From positions 744,001 to 808,000 of the forward strand of contig NZ_FBYC01000004.1 of NCBI RefSeq assembly GCF_001517585.1: a DNA stretch of 64,000 nucleotides. The letters run 5' to 3'. This document shows, piece by piece, positions 10,051 through 19,305 of the stretch (position 1 is the first letter of the stretch; each line of letters begins with the position of its first letter). The position numbers and the translations under genes are program-made. The notes beneath the pieces are model-generated. The model was not told the DNA's origin, made no database searches, and was given only the letters and a program-made list of their open reading frames with translations. Source of the stretch: Roseibaca calidilacus (GTDB lineage Bacteria > Pseudomonadota > Alphaproteobacteria > Rhodobacterales > Rhodobacteraceae).

Positions 10051-10905
10051 TTACATCTCCTTCAGGATGGCGGCGGCTTCGCGGAAGCTGTTCGATGGCC
10101 CGCCCGGCAGCATGATCAGCTTGGCATTGGATGATTTCGCCAACCCTTCCAAGGCTTCGACCTGCATCCGGGCGGTCTGGAAGATCAACGCCTCGCGCGC
10201 GCTGTCGCTGTCCAGTGACAGGGCCAGCATCCGGTTCGATTCCGCATTGGCCTGCGCGATGGCGCGAATGGCGTCGGCCTTGCGCTGCGCTTCATAAAGC
10301 TCGGCATCGGCGTTCAACTCGGTCGCGCGCCGCTCGCCTTCGGCGCGGGTGATGGCGGCGCGGCGTTCGCGTTCGGCGGCCAGCACTTCGGCCATGGCGG
10401 CCTGTGTTGTCGCGTTCAGGTTCACATCGATGATTTCCGAGCGTGAAATGCGAATACCATAGGTCTTGCCCGCGTCTTCCAATGCGGTCAGCAGCGCCAC
10501 GTTCAGCGAACCGCGATCCGATTGCACCGCGTCCAGTTCCACCTTGCCCAGTTCCGAACGCACCAGCGATTGCACCAGCCCGATGACCAATTCATCGATC
10601 TTGTTCACGCGGAACACGGCGGCTTCTGCGTTTTCAATACGGTAGACAACCAGCAGCTTGGCCCCGAATACCACGTTATCGGCAGAGACGACCTCTAGCT
10701 GGATATCATTCAGCACTTGGTCATTGACCGGCACCTTGGAATGGACCTTGTCCAGAAACGGCACGATCACATTCACGCCCGCATCCAGCGTGCGGTGGTA
10801 AGCGCCCAGTCGGGTAACAACGAAATTCTGCGCCTGCGGCACGATTTTCAGGCCCATCAGCACGATCAACACGATCAGAACGGCAAGGGCGAGGATCAGT
10901 TCCAT
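10051..10905 (-). CDS. SPFH/Band 7 stomatin-like protein (QmcA type)
   Basis: A 284-residue membrane-anchored SPFH-domain protein. An N-terminal helix (LILALAVLIVLIVLMGL) is followed by the band-7 fold (IVPQAQNFVVTRLGAYHRTLDAGVNVIVPFLDKV). A long Ala/Glu/Arg-rich coiled-coil follows (MAEVLAAERERRAAITRAEGERRATELNADAELYEAQRK), then a short tail with LIMLPGGPSN. Such proteins form large ring assemblies at the inner membrane and interact with FtsH-type proteases. The partner NfeD gene follows after 3 bp. Confidence 0.92.
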   Translation of the reverse strand: MELILALAVLIVLIVLMGLKIVPQAQNFVVTRLGAYHRTLDAGVNVIVPFLDKVHSKVPVNDQVLNDIQLEVVSADNVVFGAKLLVVYRIENAEAAVFRVNKIDELVIGLVQSLVRSELGKVELDAVQSDRGSLNVALLTALEDAGKTYGIRISRSEIIDVNLNATTQAAMAEVLAAERERRAAITRAEGERRATELNADAELYEAQRKADAIRAIAQANAESNRMLALSLDSDSAREALIFQTARMQVEALEGLAKSSNAKLIMLPGGPSNSFREAAAILKEM

Positions 10906-10971
10906 GTCATGACACCTTTAACGAAAATACCTTCAACTACCTTCTACAAGGCAAAAGATGGAAATTGAATG

Positions 10972-12198
10972 CTATTCGGCGGGCTGCTCTGGGGCAAGGC
11001 GCTGCGCGATCAACATCAGCGCCAGCGCCGAGCAGGCGCAAAACGCCATGCCGGTTATCAGCGGCAGGGGCGTGCCGTTATAGGCCAGCGAAATCGGCAC
11101 CGCGACCATGACCGACCCCACGGTCGAAAGCGATTGGATGACCGACGCCCCGATGCCAGCCATATGCCCCAAGGGTTGCAGCGCCAGCGCGTTCAAATTG
11201 CCAAAGGTCAGCCCGATCGAGAAAAACGCGCTGCACATGAAAGCGAAGAAAAACGCGAAATCCCACGGTGCAGGCAGGTTGAACTGCAACAGGGCCAGAA
11301 AGAACAATGATACCCCGGCCTGAAAGCCGAAGGCCAGCGTGGCGATCCGCTTCATGCCCAGCCGCATGACCAGTTTCGCATTGACCACGCTGGCGCTGCC
11401 CGCGATCAGCGCGGTGACGCCGAACCAGATGGGAAAGCTTGCCTCGCGATCATAGACATCGGCAAAGATCATCGGCAGGTTCGACAGCCATGCGAACAAG
11501 GGCGCAAAGGCAAATACCAGTGTTACTACATAGATCATCACGGCGGGCGTGGTCACGATTTCCACAATTGCCGCCCAGATGTTGCGCAAGGACAGCGCGC
11601 GGCGGCGGTCTGGGGGCAGGCTTTCGGGTTGGCGCAGCATAAGCCACGCAGCCGCGATCAGGCCAAAGCCCACGAAGGCCAGAAACACCGCGCGCCAGTC
11701 GGCCAGCCAGATGATGACCGCCCCGATAGAGGGCGCAAGCGCCGGCACAAGGATGAAAAGGGTCATGATAATGCTCATGACCCGCGCCATGGTGCGCCCT
11801 TCATACATGTCGCGCACCATGGCGGTGGCGATCACGCGCGGCGCGGCAGCCCCCAGCCCTTGCAGGAAGCGCGCGGCCAGCAGCCCGTCAATGCTTTGCG
11901 CCTGCATGGCCAGAAGCGAGCCCGCGATATAGGCGGCGATCCCGATCAGCAGCACCGATTTGCGCCCGTATGCGTCGGACACCGGCCCGCAGATCATGAC
12001 GCCCAGCCCCATGCCCAGCACGAAGCTGGTAATCACCAGCTGGCCTTTCTGAGGCGCGTCGGGCGACAATTCCAGCCCGATCGTGGGCAGCGCGGGCAGC
12101 ATGGCATCTATGCTGAAGGCCACAGAGGACATCATCAGCGCCATCAATGCGACGAATTCGCCGAAATGCAGCGGGCGGGTGGGGCGCGGCCAGGTCAT
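10972..12198 (-). CDS. Bcr/CflA-type multidrug efflux MFS transporter
   Basis: A 408-residue major-facilitator permease with 12 predicted helices. MTWPRPTRPLHFGEFVALMALMMSSVAFSIDAMLPALPTIG and the loop-2/3 motif CGPVSDAYGRKSVLLIG are typical of the Bcr/CflA drug:H+ antiporter subfamily. The start at 12198 overlaps the stop of the upstream DsbA-like gene as ATGA (12195-12198), so the two are translationally coupled. A 12-codon in-frame extension upstream is rejected for that reason. With the ligase further upstream it forms a three-gene unit; the transported compound is unknown. Confidence 0.88.
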   Translation of the reverse strand: MTWPRPTRPLHFGEFVALMALMMSSVAFSIDAMLPALPTIGLELSPDAPQKGQLVITSFVLGMGLGVMICGPVSDAYGRKSVLLIGIAAYIAGSLLAMQAQSIDGLLAARFLQGLGAAAPRVIATAMVRDMYEGRTMARVMSIIMTLFILVPALAPSIGAVIIWLADWRAVFLAFVGFGLIAAAWLMLRQPESLPPDRRRALSLRNIWAAIVEIVTTPAVMIYVVTLVFAFAPLFAWLSNLPMIFADVYDREASFPIWFGVTALIAGSASVVNAKLVMRLGMKRIATLAFGFQAGVSLFFLALLQFNLPAPWDFAFFFAFMCSAFFSIGLTFGNLNALALQPLGHMAGIGASVIQSLSTVGSVMVAVPISLAYNGTPLPLITGMAFCACSALALMLIAQRLAPEQPAE

Positions 12199-12824
12199 GC
12201 CCGTTCCGCCAATTCGTCGATCACCTGCACCCATAATTCGGTGTCCTGCGCGCCGGGGACAGCGTGCTGACCTGCCACCACGAAAAACGGCACGCCTTGT
12301 ATGCCACGCGTGCGGGCGGTGCGGTCGGCGTCTATTACCGCGTCGCGATCCGCGCCGGCATCCAGCAGGCGCGCGGTCAGATCGCGGTCCATGCCGATAC
12401 TGTCAGCAATTCTCAACAGCACATCGCGCGCGCCAATGTCGCGACCCTCTTTGAAATACGCCCGGAACAGCGCGCTTACGGCAGCGTTCTGCTTGCCTTC
12501 CAGCCCGGCCCAATGGATCAGCGCATGCGCCGCAGCGGTGTTGGGTTGGCGCGTGATCGCGGGCAGGTTTAGATCCAACCCCAGCGCTTCGGCGCGTTTC
12601 ACGATAGGGCCGTAAGCGCTCATCAGGTCGGCGCCGAATTTCAGCTCAAGGTATTCCTGCCGGTCCATGCCGTCTGCGGGCATGTCGGGGTTTAGCATGA
12701 ACGGGTGCCATGTCACCGCGAACGGATGGTCAGGGCGCGCCTCCATCGCGCGCTCCAGCGCGACCTTGCCGATATAGCACCACGGGCAGACCGGGTCGGA
12801 ATAGATCTCAAGCGTTATCATCAT
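12195..12824 (-). CDS. DsbA-family (FrnE-like) oxidoreductase
   Basis: A 209-residue cytosolic DsbA-fold protein. It begins MMITLEIYSDPVCPWCYIGK, where CPWC is the redox-active CxxC of the FrnE/polyketide-DsbA group. The cis-proline loop is IQGVPFFVVAGQHAVPGAQ. There is no signal peptide. The start lies inside the 3' end of the upstream acyl-CoA ligase gene (17-bp overlap) and the stop overlaps the MFS start, so all three genes appear to be one transcript. FrnE proteins act as disulfide isomerases in stress responses; a role specific to this operon is only inference. Confidence 0.88.
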   Translation of the reverse strand: MMITLEIYSDPVCPWCYIGKVALERAMEARPDHPFAVTWHPFMLNPDMPADGMDRQEYLELKFGADLMSAYGPIVKRAEALGLDLNLPAITRQPNTAAAHALIHWAGLEGKQNAAVSALFRAYFKEGRDIGARDVLLRIADSIGMDRDLTARLLDAGADRDAVIDADRTARTRGIQGVPFFVVAGQHAVPGAQDTELWVQVIDELAERA

Positions 12825-14268
12825 CTGCCTTGAACTGGGCCCGCAGCGCGCGCCGGGAAAGTTTGCCATTCGCCCCGCGTGGCAAGCTGGGCAAATGCTG
12901 GTAGAGTCGCGGCTGCTTGTAGCGCGCCAGCCGCCCGGCTGCAAAGGCGTTGAGCGCTGCGTCGTCCAGCGGCGCTGGCGCGGTGTAAAACGCGGCAATG
13001 ATCCGCACATCGGGGCGGATTTCGACATCGGTCACAGCGATATCGTCAATACCGGGGGCGTCGGCCAATGCGCGCTCTACCTCTAGTGGAGAGACCCGGA
13101 AGCCGCCCGCATTCATCATGTCATCGTCGCGGCCCAGATAGGTGATCGCGCCATCCTTGGCTTGCGCTACGCGGTCGCCGGTCACGAACCAGTCGCCGTG
13201 CAAGGGCAGATGCGGCCCATCCGGCCCCAGATAGCCCAGCATCAAGCCCGGATCATCGCGGTGAATGGCCAAAACACCGTCCTGCACGGATATGCGCCGC
13301 CCGTCTTGCAGGTAGCCAATCGCGCCGTCAGGCGCAGGCCGCGTGGGGCTGGCGGAAATATAGGTCGAACATTCGGACATACCGAGCGCTTCGTAAATCG
13401 CTGTGCCCGTGGCGGCGGCCCATGCCGCGCGTGTGGCCTCTGGCAGTTTTTCGCCCGCCGACAGCCCATGGCGCAGGCGCGGCAGCGCGCCCAAGCGGCC
13501 CGCTGCCAGAAGCTGGCGATACACGCCCGGCACGGCGGCAAAGATCGTGGCATCATGGCGGCGCATCAGCAGGCTCATGGGCGCACCGGGCGCGACCACC
13601 AAGGCGGTTGCCCCAATCGCCCAAGGGTCCATCAGCCCGGTGCCCAGCGTGTAGGTCCAGTTGAACGCGCCTGCGTGCAACACCCGGTCATCGGTGCGCA
13701 GCCCATACCAGCCATCCCACATCATCCGCCGCGCCCAGACCGCGCGATGGGCGTGCACCACCGCACGCGGGGTGCCGCCGCTGCCAGAGGTGAAGACGAT
13801 ATATCCGGGCCGGTCGGGCGCGCCCATGTCATAGGCACATGGCGGCAGATCGCGCATGGCGCGCAACTGCTCCAGCGTCAGGACGGGGGCCGGGTGGTCG
13901 GGCAGGGCGACGCCTTCTTCCGCGATAACCAGCGCGGGGTTCAACCCCTTGGCCATGGCCGAAATCTCTGGCCCGGTCAGCGCGGTAGAGGTCGGCACGG
14001 GCACCAGCCCAACCGCCACAGCCCCAAGAAAGGCCAGCGGAAAACCCACGCTATTGCCCAAGCGCAAAAGCACCCGTGCGCCCGGTGGCAAGCCAAGCGC
14101 CGCCAAACCCGTGCCGGTGCCGCGCACCGCTGCGTCCAGCCGCGCAAAGGACCACCGTTCGGCCCGGCTGGCGCGCAAGATCTCGAGCGCGATCTTGTCA
14201 GGGGTCTGCAAACCCGCCGCCAGCACATGGGCGGTCAGGTTGAACGGGGCAGGGCAATGGGCGGTCAT
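12808..14268 (-). CDS. AMP-dependent acyl/aryl-CoA ligase (benzoate-CoA-ligase-like)
   Basis: A 486-residue ANL-superfamily adenylating enzyme. It has the P-loop-like YIVFTSGSGGTPRAVVHAHRA, the A5-type segment YEALGMSECSTYIS, GDWFVTGDRVAQ, the hinge YLGRDDDMMNAGGFRVSPLEVE and the C-terminal catalytic Lys region PRGANGKLSRRAL. It should activate a carboxylic acid to an acyl-AMP and then acyl-CoA. The closest feel is to benzoate/4-hydroxybenzoate-CoA ligases, but the substrate cannot be fixed. The start MTAHCPAPFNLTAHVL at 14268 is chosen over longer frames. It is the first gene of the ligase-DsbA-MFS unit. Confidence 0.88.
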   Translation of the reverse strand: MTAHCPAPFNLTAHVLAAGLQTPDKIALEILRASRAERWSFARLDAAVRGTGTGLAALGLPPGARVLLRLGNSVGFPLAFLGAVAVGLVPVPTSTALTGPEISAMAKGLNPALVIAEEGVALPDHPAPVLTLEQLRAMRDLPPCAYDMGAPDRPGYIVFTSGSGGTPRAVVHAHRAVWARRMMWDGWYGLRTDDRVLHAGAFNWTYTLGTGLMDPWAIGATALVVAPGAPMSLLMRRHDATIFAAVPGVYRQLLAAGRLGALPRLRHGLSAGEKLPEATRAAWAAATGTAIYEALGMSECSTYISASPTRPAPDGAIGYLQDGRRISVQDGVLAIHRDDPGLMLGYLGPDGPHLPLHGDWFVTGDRVAQAKDGAITYLGRDDDMMNAGGFRVSPLEVERALADAPGIDDIAVTDVEIRPDVRIIAAFYTAPAPLDDAALNAFAAGRLARYKQPRLYQHLPSLPRGANGKLSRRALRAQFKADDDNA

Positions 14269-14389
14269 GCCATGACATAGGCGCGCCCGTGTGAAAGATG
14301 CAAGCACCCAGCCGCACAAGCGTTGACGCAGCCCGCCTGAACATGCAAGGGCGGCACAGCGCCCCATTCCCGCAGCAAAGGCTTCAAGC

Positions 14390-15160
14390 ATGATCGTGAC
14401 CATCGATGTGACCATGGACTATGCGCTGGAACCGGGCGATCCGGTCTTGCTGGCGCTTGCAGTGCTGCCATCGCCCGCGCAGACCATCCTGCACAGCGAT
14501 TTGCAGGTGCAAGATGCCCAGCTTTCATGGTTGGATCAGGCCGGGGCGGCGGGTCAGCGTGTCTGGGTCTTGCATGAGGGCGTGCGCCTGCTGGCCCGCT
14601 ACGCGGCGCGGGTTCAGATATCCCGCGCGGCACCGCTGCTGGACAGGCTGTCGGCCGTTCCCATGCACGATCTGCCCACAGAGGCGCTGGCGGCACTGCG
14701 CCCGTCGCTGTTCTGCCCCTCGGACCGGTTTGGGCCATTTGTGCAGGACCGGTTCGGGCATTTGTCGGGGGGCGCGATGATCGCCGCCATGCGCGACTGG
14801 GTGGCGGGCAATCTGCGCTATGTGCCCGGCGCGTCAGATGCTGCGACCACCGCGCTGGACACATTCGTCACGCGGCAGGGGGTGTGCCGCGACTATGCGC
14901 ATTTGCTTTGTGCCTTTGCCCGCGCCGCCGGGGTGCCCGCGCGCTATGTTTCGGGCTACAGCCCCAGCGTGACACCGCCCGATTTCCACGCCTGCGCCGA
15001 GGTCTGGCTGGAGGGCGGCTGGCAACTGGTGGACCCGACGGGGATGAGCACGCCGGGCAACTTCGCCGTGATCGCCTCTGGCCGCGACGCGGGCGATGTG
15101 GCCTTCATGGAAACGGCAGGCTGGGCGACCGTGGTGCGGCAAGAGGTGCGGGTGGGCTGA
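14390..15160 (+). CDS. Transglutaminase-like family protein
   Basis: A 256-residue cytosolic protein with a bacterial transglutaminase-like core. The likely triad is Cys166 in TRQGVCRDYAHLL, His200 in PPDFHACAEVWL and Asp215 in LVDPTGMS. The N-terminal ~100 residues form the beta-rich domain usual in this family (VTMDYALEPGDPVLLALAV). Such proteins are papain-like peptidases or amidases of uncertain substrate. It is divergent from the ligase operon, with about 120 bp between starts. Confidence 0.88.
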   Translation: MIVTIDVTMDYALEPGDPVLLALAVLPSPAQTILHSDLQVQDAQLSWLDQAGAAGQRVWVLHEGVRLLARYAARVQISRAAPLLDRLSAVPMHDLPTEALAALRPSLFCPSDRFGPFVQDRFGHLSGGAMIAAMRDWVAGNLRYVPGASDAATTALDTFVTRQGVCRDYAHLLCAFARAAGVPARYVSGYSPSVTPPDFHACAEVWLEGGWQLVDPTGMSTPGNFAVIASGRDAGDVAFMETAGWATVVRQEVRVG

Positions 15161-15379
15161 GAAGGCCGTCAAAACCGTCATTTGCACACCCTCGTTGAGC
15201 GACCTCTTTGCCGATGAACGACCAGTCGGCAGGCCCATTCCCAAGACCGGGTTCAGCCTTGCGGCCCTTGCCGGGTGCTGGCGCGGCCGCTGCTTGAAAG
15301 ATCACTTGCGAACGGGCCAAGATTGCCATACTTGGACGCTCGCTTATGGTGGCGACCCTCTGGCAAGTGTGAACACATT

Positions 15380-15904
15380 ATGGAACGTCTGATCGAGAAT
15401 ACTCTTTTTGCCAGTCGTTGGCTGCTTGCACCGATGTATCTTGGGCTTGTGGTCACCGTGGCTGCGCTTGTCTGGGTTTTCGGGGTGGAACTGGTCCGCT
15501 TCGTAGGTCAAATCCCGTCGATGACGGTCGATAATGCGATCCTTGGCGTTCTTGCTCTGATCGACCTGAGCCTTGCGGCGAACCTGCTTCTGATCGTGAT
15601 TTTCTCGGGCTATGAGAATTTTGTCAGCCGTATGGACTTTAAGGAACATGAAGATCGGTTCGACTGGCAGGGCGATGTCGACTTCTCTGCGCTGAAGCTC
15701 AAGCTCGTGGCCTCTATCGTGGCAATTTCCGGGATTCACCTTCTTAAGGTGTTCATGGATATCGAGAAATACACCGATGCGCAGATCCAGTGGATGATTA
15801 TCATCCATTTGGTCTTTGTCGTCTCGGGCGTTCTTCTTGCTGCGATGGATTGGATCGCCAACCATGCCAAAGCCCTGAAGCGATCAAAGCTTCCGAAAAC
15901 CTGA
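15380..15904 (+). CDS. YqhA/UPF0114-type inner-membrane protein
   Basis: A 174-residue membrane protein beginning MERLIENTLFASRWLLAPMYLGLVVTVAALVWVFGVELV. It has about four helices and the family segment IVIFSGYENFVSRMDF, with KLVASIVAISGIHLLKVFM and a hydrophobic C-terminal helix. This matches the TIGR00645/YqhA family, which has no firmly known function. Codon choice (more CTT, TTT, ATT) looks less GC-biased than its neighbours, and the 219 bp upstream hold nothing recognisable. Acquisition from elsewhere is possible. Confidence 0.85.
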   Translation: MERLIENTLFASRWLLAPMYLGLVVTVAALVWVFGVELVRFVGQIPSMTVDNAILGVLALIDLSLAANLLLIVIFSGYENFVSRMDFKEHEDRFDWQGDVDFSALKLKLVASIVAISGIHLLKVFMDIEKYTDAQIQWMIIIHLVFVVSGVLLAAMDWIANHAKALKRSKLPKT

Positions 15905-15973
15905 CCGCTTCCGCCGCCTTTAACCGGCGAAGCTTGCCGCCGGGCCTTGGCGGCGCGATGGGTCATCGGGTGC

Positions 15974-15998
15974 GGGAAGGCCGTTTGCGGACCTTCCC
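15974..15998. terminator. Hairpin between convergent yqhA-like gene and ppk
   Basis: GGGAAGGCCG pairs with CGG-A-CCTTCCC around a TTTG loop with one bulged A. It lies between the two convergent stops. There is no T-run, so assignment as a terminator is tentative. Confidence 0.4.
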
Positions 15999-16004
15999 CC
16001 GCCC

Positions 16005-18188
16005 TCAATCAAATCCATGCGTCAGTTCTGGCACGTCATCCGCGCCCGCCGACCCGCGCCCGGACAGGGACGGGTTTTCCATGAAGAATCGGTGGCAGTT
16101 GAACAGGCGGCGGTCGTCACCATCTTCGGGCAGCACGCGCCGGGCCGGGCCGTCGGGTTGCAGCACCCAGCTTTGCGCCTCATCCGCAAGGTTGGCGGCC
16201 ATGATCTGGCCCACGATCTGCGCCTTGACCGTGTCATTCATGATCTCGACCAGTGTTTCCACCCGGCGGTTCAGGTTGCGCCCCATCCAATCGGCGGAAG
16301 ACATGAACACCCGCGCCTGACCAGACGGCAGCGCAGCGCCATTGCCGAAGCACACGATGCGCGAATGCTCCAGAAACCGGCCCACGACCGATTTAATGCG
16401 GATATTCTCTGACAGCCCCGCAATGCCGGGCCGCAAGCCACAGATGCCACGAATGACAAGGCTGATTTTCACGCCCGCGCGGCTGGCATCATAAAGCGCG
16501 TCAATGATATCCGGCTCTATCAGCGAATTCATCTTGGCCCAGATTTCTGCGGGTTCGCCTTTGCGGGCGCGCGCGGCCTCTGCGGCAATCATGTCCAGCA
16601 GGCGCGGTTTGATGCCCATGGGCGAAATCGCCAGATTTTCCAGCCGCGCAGGTTCGGCATAGCCCGAGACATAGTTGAACACCCGCGCCGCATCGCGCCC
16701 CAAGGCCGCGTCGCAGGTGAACAGCGACAGGTCGGTATAGATGCGGGCGGTGATGGGATGGTAATTGCCCGTTCCCCAATGGGTATAGGTCACCAGCCGG
16801 TCGCCTTCGCGGCGCACCACGGTGCTGATCTTGGCATGGGTCTTGTAATTCACGAAGCCGTAGACCACATGCGCGCCCGCGCGCTCCAGGCGGCGGGACT
16901 GGCGAATATTGGCGGCCTCGTCAAAGCGGGCTTTCAATTCGACAAGGGCGGTCACGGATTTGCCGTCCTCGGCCGCCTCGCACAGGGCTTCCACGATGGG
17001 GCTGTTGCGCGAGGTGCGATACAGTGTCTGGCGGATGGCCAGCACATCGGGGTCGCGCGCGGCCTGTTGCAAGAAGCGCACCACCATGTCGAAGGTTTCA
17101 TAGGGGTGGTGCAGAAGCATGTCCTTCTGGCGGATGGCGGCGAACATGTCGCCATCATGGTCCTGAACACGTTCGGGCACGCGCGGGCTGAAACTGGGCC
17201 ATAGCAGGTCAGGCCGCTCATCAAGGATCAGTTCCTTCAGTGTGGTGATGCCCATGATCCCACGCACTTCGACCACTTCTTCGGGGGCGACGCGCAGCTT
17301 GTCCATGACCATGTCGCGCAGGTCGGCAGTGGCGCCTTGCGATAGTTTCAGGCGCACCACCTCGCCCCGGCGGCGGCGTTTCAGCGCAACCTCGAATTCG
17401 CGCACAAGATCTTCGGCTTCTTCCTCGACCTCTAGGTCGCTGTCGCGCAGCACCGAAAAGGTGCAAGAGCCACGCAGCGCGTAACCCGGAAACAGGCTGT
17501 CCAGTTCGGCCAGCACCAGTTCTTCCAAGGGCAGCAGACGGACGGGATTGGTGCCCACCCGGACGAAACGGTCAATCTGGTTGGGGATGGGCACAAGCGC
17601 GTCCAACTGGCGACCAGACGGGTCTTCCAGTTCCAACGCCAAAGAGAAACCGGCATTGGGGATGAAGGGGAAGGGATGCGCCGGGTCAATGGCCAGCGGC
17701 GACAGCACCGGAAAGACATTGTTCAGATACCAGTCCTGCAACCATGCGCGGTCTTCGGCCGTCAGCTCATGGCGCGACAGGATGGTGATGCCTTCTTCTG
17801 CCAGAAGCGGCCGCAGTTTGGCCCAGACTTCTTGCTGGTAATCCATCAGGCGGCGCGCATCCTCGTCGATCAGCACAAGCTGTTCGGCGGGGGTTTTGCC
17901 GTCATCCGACGGGGTGCTATGCCCGGCACGCGCCAATTCGCGCAGACCCGCCACGCGGACGGTGTAGAATTCATCCAGATTGGCCGCCGAGATGGACAGA
18001 AAGCGCACGCGTTCCAGCAGCGGCACGCGTGGGTTCATCGCCTCTTCCAGCACGCGCCAGTTAAAGGCCAGCCACGACAATTCGCGGTTGAAGAAACGGT
18101 CCGGTCCGGCCGGGTCGAAATCCGACAGGGTTACGGGCGCGGGGAAGGGGCTGGACAGAAAATCTGCCGTGGGGGTCGTGTGTGTCAT
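16005..18188 (-). CDS. ppk: Polyphosphate kinase 1
   Basis: Reversibly polymerises the ATP gamma-phosphate into polyphosphate. The 727-residue protein has the N-domain RFFNRELSWLAFNWRVLEEA, SISAANLDEFYTVRVAG, the ATP-site region QTLYRTSRNSPIVEAL, the phospho-His segment FVNYKTHAKISTVVRR and a second His region (MSSADWMGRNLNRRVETLVEI). Full length. The start MTHTTPTADF at 18188 is preferred over a 17-codon upstream extension. It lies 55 bp downstream of the META-domain gene; the ppx exopolyphosphatase often found beside it is absent here. Confidence 0.96.
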   Translation of the reverse strand: MTHTTPTADFLSSPFPAPVTLSDFDPAGPDRFFNRELSWLAFNWRVLEEAMNPRVPLLERVRFLSISAANLDEFYTVRVAGLRELARAGHSTPSDDGKTPAEQLVLIDEDARRLMDYQQEVWAKLRPLLAEEGITILSRHELTAEDRAWLQDWYLNNVFPVLSPLAIDPAHPFPFIPNAGFSLALELEDPSGRQLDALVPIPNQIDRFVRVGTNPVRLLPLEELVLAELDSLFPGYALRGSCTFSVLRDSDLEVEEEAEDLVREFEVALKRRRRGEVVRLKLSQGATADLRDMVMDKLRVAPEEVVEVRGIMGITTLKELILDERPDLLWPSFSPRVPERVQDHDGDMFAAIRQKDMLLHHPYETFDMVVRFLQQAARDPDVLAIRQTLYRTSRNSPIVEALCEAAEDGKSVTALVELKARFDEAANIRQSRRLERAGAHVVYGFVNYKTHAKISTVVRREGDRLVTYTHWGTGNYHPITARIYTDLSLFTCDAALGRDAARVFNYVSGYAEPARLENLAISPMGIKPRLLDMIAAEAARARKGEPAEIWAKMNSLIEPDIIDALYDASRAGVKISLVIRGICGLRPGIAGLSENIRIKSVVGRFLEHSRIVCFGNGAALPSGQARVFMSSADWMGRNLNRRVETLVEIMNDTVKAQIVGQIMAANLADEAQSWVLQPDGPARRVLPEDGDDRRLFNCHRFFMENPSLSGRGSAGADDVPELTHGFD

Positions 18189-18243
18189 AGGGTTCGCATA
18201 ACCAGATTTGATGTAGGTTTTGTAACGGCGCAGGCGCATTTCA

Positions 18244-19185
18244 TTATTGGCGGCGGGCGTCGATGACGACCGCGCCTTGGGCGGTCAACGAAAGCCGCCC
18301 CGTCTCTGGGGACAGCCGGTAGCCATCCACACGTTCCAAGGCGCGGGCAAAGCGCTGTTCCTGCGCCATCGTGGCGTCCGTGCAGGCCATCATGGTGCTG
18401 GCAATGCGCCCAAAGGTCAGAATGCCGCCATGGCGCTGAAACCCGCCGATCAGCCGGTTGCAGCCCACCGTGGCGGACATGCGCCCATCGGAAAAGAACA
18501 CCAATTCGGTGCGCGACGGAAACAGCGCCGCATTGCCGTCAATCTGGGTCAGGTTCCAGACCCCGCGCGCCAGTTCTTCACTGGCAGCGATGAAGCGGCA
18601 GTCGGCCAGTTGCGCACCGTCAATGGTCAGAATTGCAGACCCGGCTTTCAGATGCGCAGATGTCGCGGGGTTGTCGGCCTGCTCGTAATACGCGCCAGAG
18701 GCCGCCGGGCGCGGCACCAGCGTCAGCACCTGCTCGTTGAAGCGCAAGCGCAATTCTTCCGGCAGAAAGCCGATTTCCACATATTGCCCGCCGCAATCGA
18801 GCAGGCTGGCAAAGCCCATGGGCGGTGTTGCAATCGCCCGCAGCGGGGGCAGCGTGATATCATCAGTGCCGGGGTTTAGGGCATAGGGTTCTGTCAGCCA
18901 AAATTGACCGCCGGGTGCCCGCAGCCCGGCCCGCAGGATCAAGGCGCGGTCGGTGGGCGCGTCCAGCGCAAAGGCGAACGGGCTTTGGGTATCGCCAATT
19001 TCGGCCCGGCTTTCAGCGGCCTTGGTGTCGTCGGCATCGACAAGGTCAACCATGAAACTAGTGCCAAAGGGCAGGGCGATTCGTTCCAGCAGCACCACCT
19101 CGCCGCTGATCTGGCGGGTGGTCTGGGCGGCGGCAATCGGCGCGGCCATAATCAGAGCAAGGACAAACAGAAGAGAGCGGATCAC
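18244..19185 (-). CDS. Exported META-domain protein (second copy)
   Basis: A 313-residue protein with signal peptide MIRSLLFVLALIMAAPIAAAQ and a YbaY-like N-terminal part (ISGEVVLLERIALPFGTSFMVDLVDADD). A middle ~90 residues resemble MliC-type or uncharacterised beta domains with one Cys (LLDCGGQYVEIGF). The C-terminal META domain has GVWNLTQIDG, MSATVGCNRLIGGF and STMMACTDATMAQEQRF. Architecture matches the protein at 5586-6782, so they are probable paralogues. It sits between hdaA and ppk on the same strand. Probably periplasmic; function not established. Confidence 0.78.
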   Translation of the reverse strand: MIRSLLFVLALIMAAPIAAAQTTRQISGEVVLLERIALPFGTSFMVDLVDADDTKAAESRAEIGDTQSPFAFALDAPTDRALILRAGLRAPGGQFWLTEPYALNPGTDDITLPPLRAIATPPMGFASLLDCGGQYVEIGFLPEELRLRFNEQVLTLVPRPAASGAYYEQADNPATSAHLKAGSAILTIDGAQLADCRFIAASEELARGVWNLTQIDGNAALFPSRTELVFFSDGRMSATVGCNRLIGGFQRHGGILTFGRIASTMMACTDATMAQEQRFARALERVDGYRLSPETGRLSLTAQGAVVIDARRQ

Positions 19186-19305
19186 GGCAAAGGCCTCGAG
19201 TGTGATTTAATGCAATGACACGACAGTAAGCACGCGCTTGCCGTGCCACAAGTCGCGCTGTTCAGAATATGCATGGCCCCTTGCGCGTGCCGGGGGCGGC
19301 GCAGG

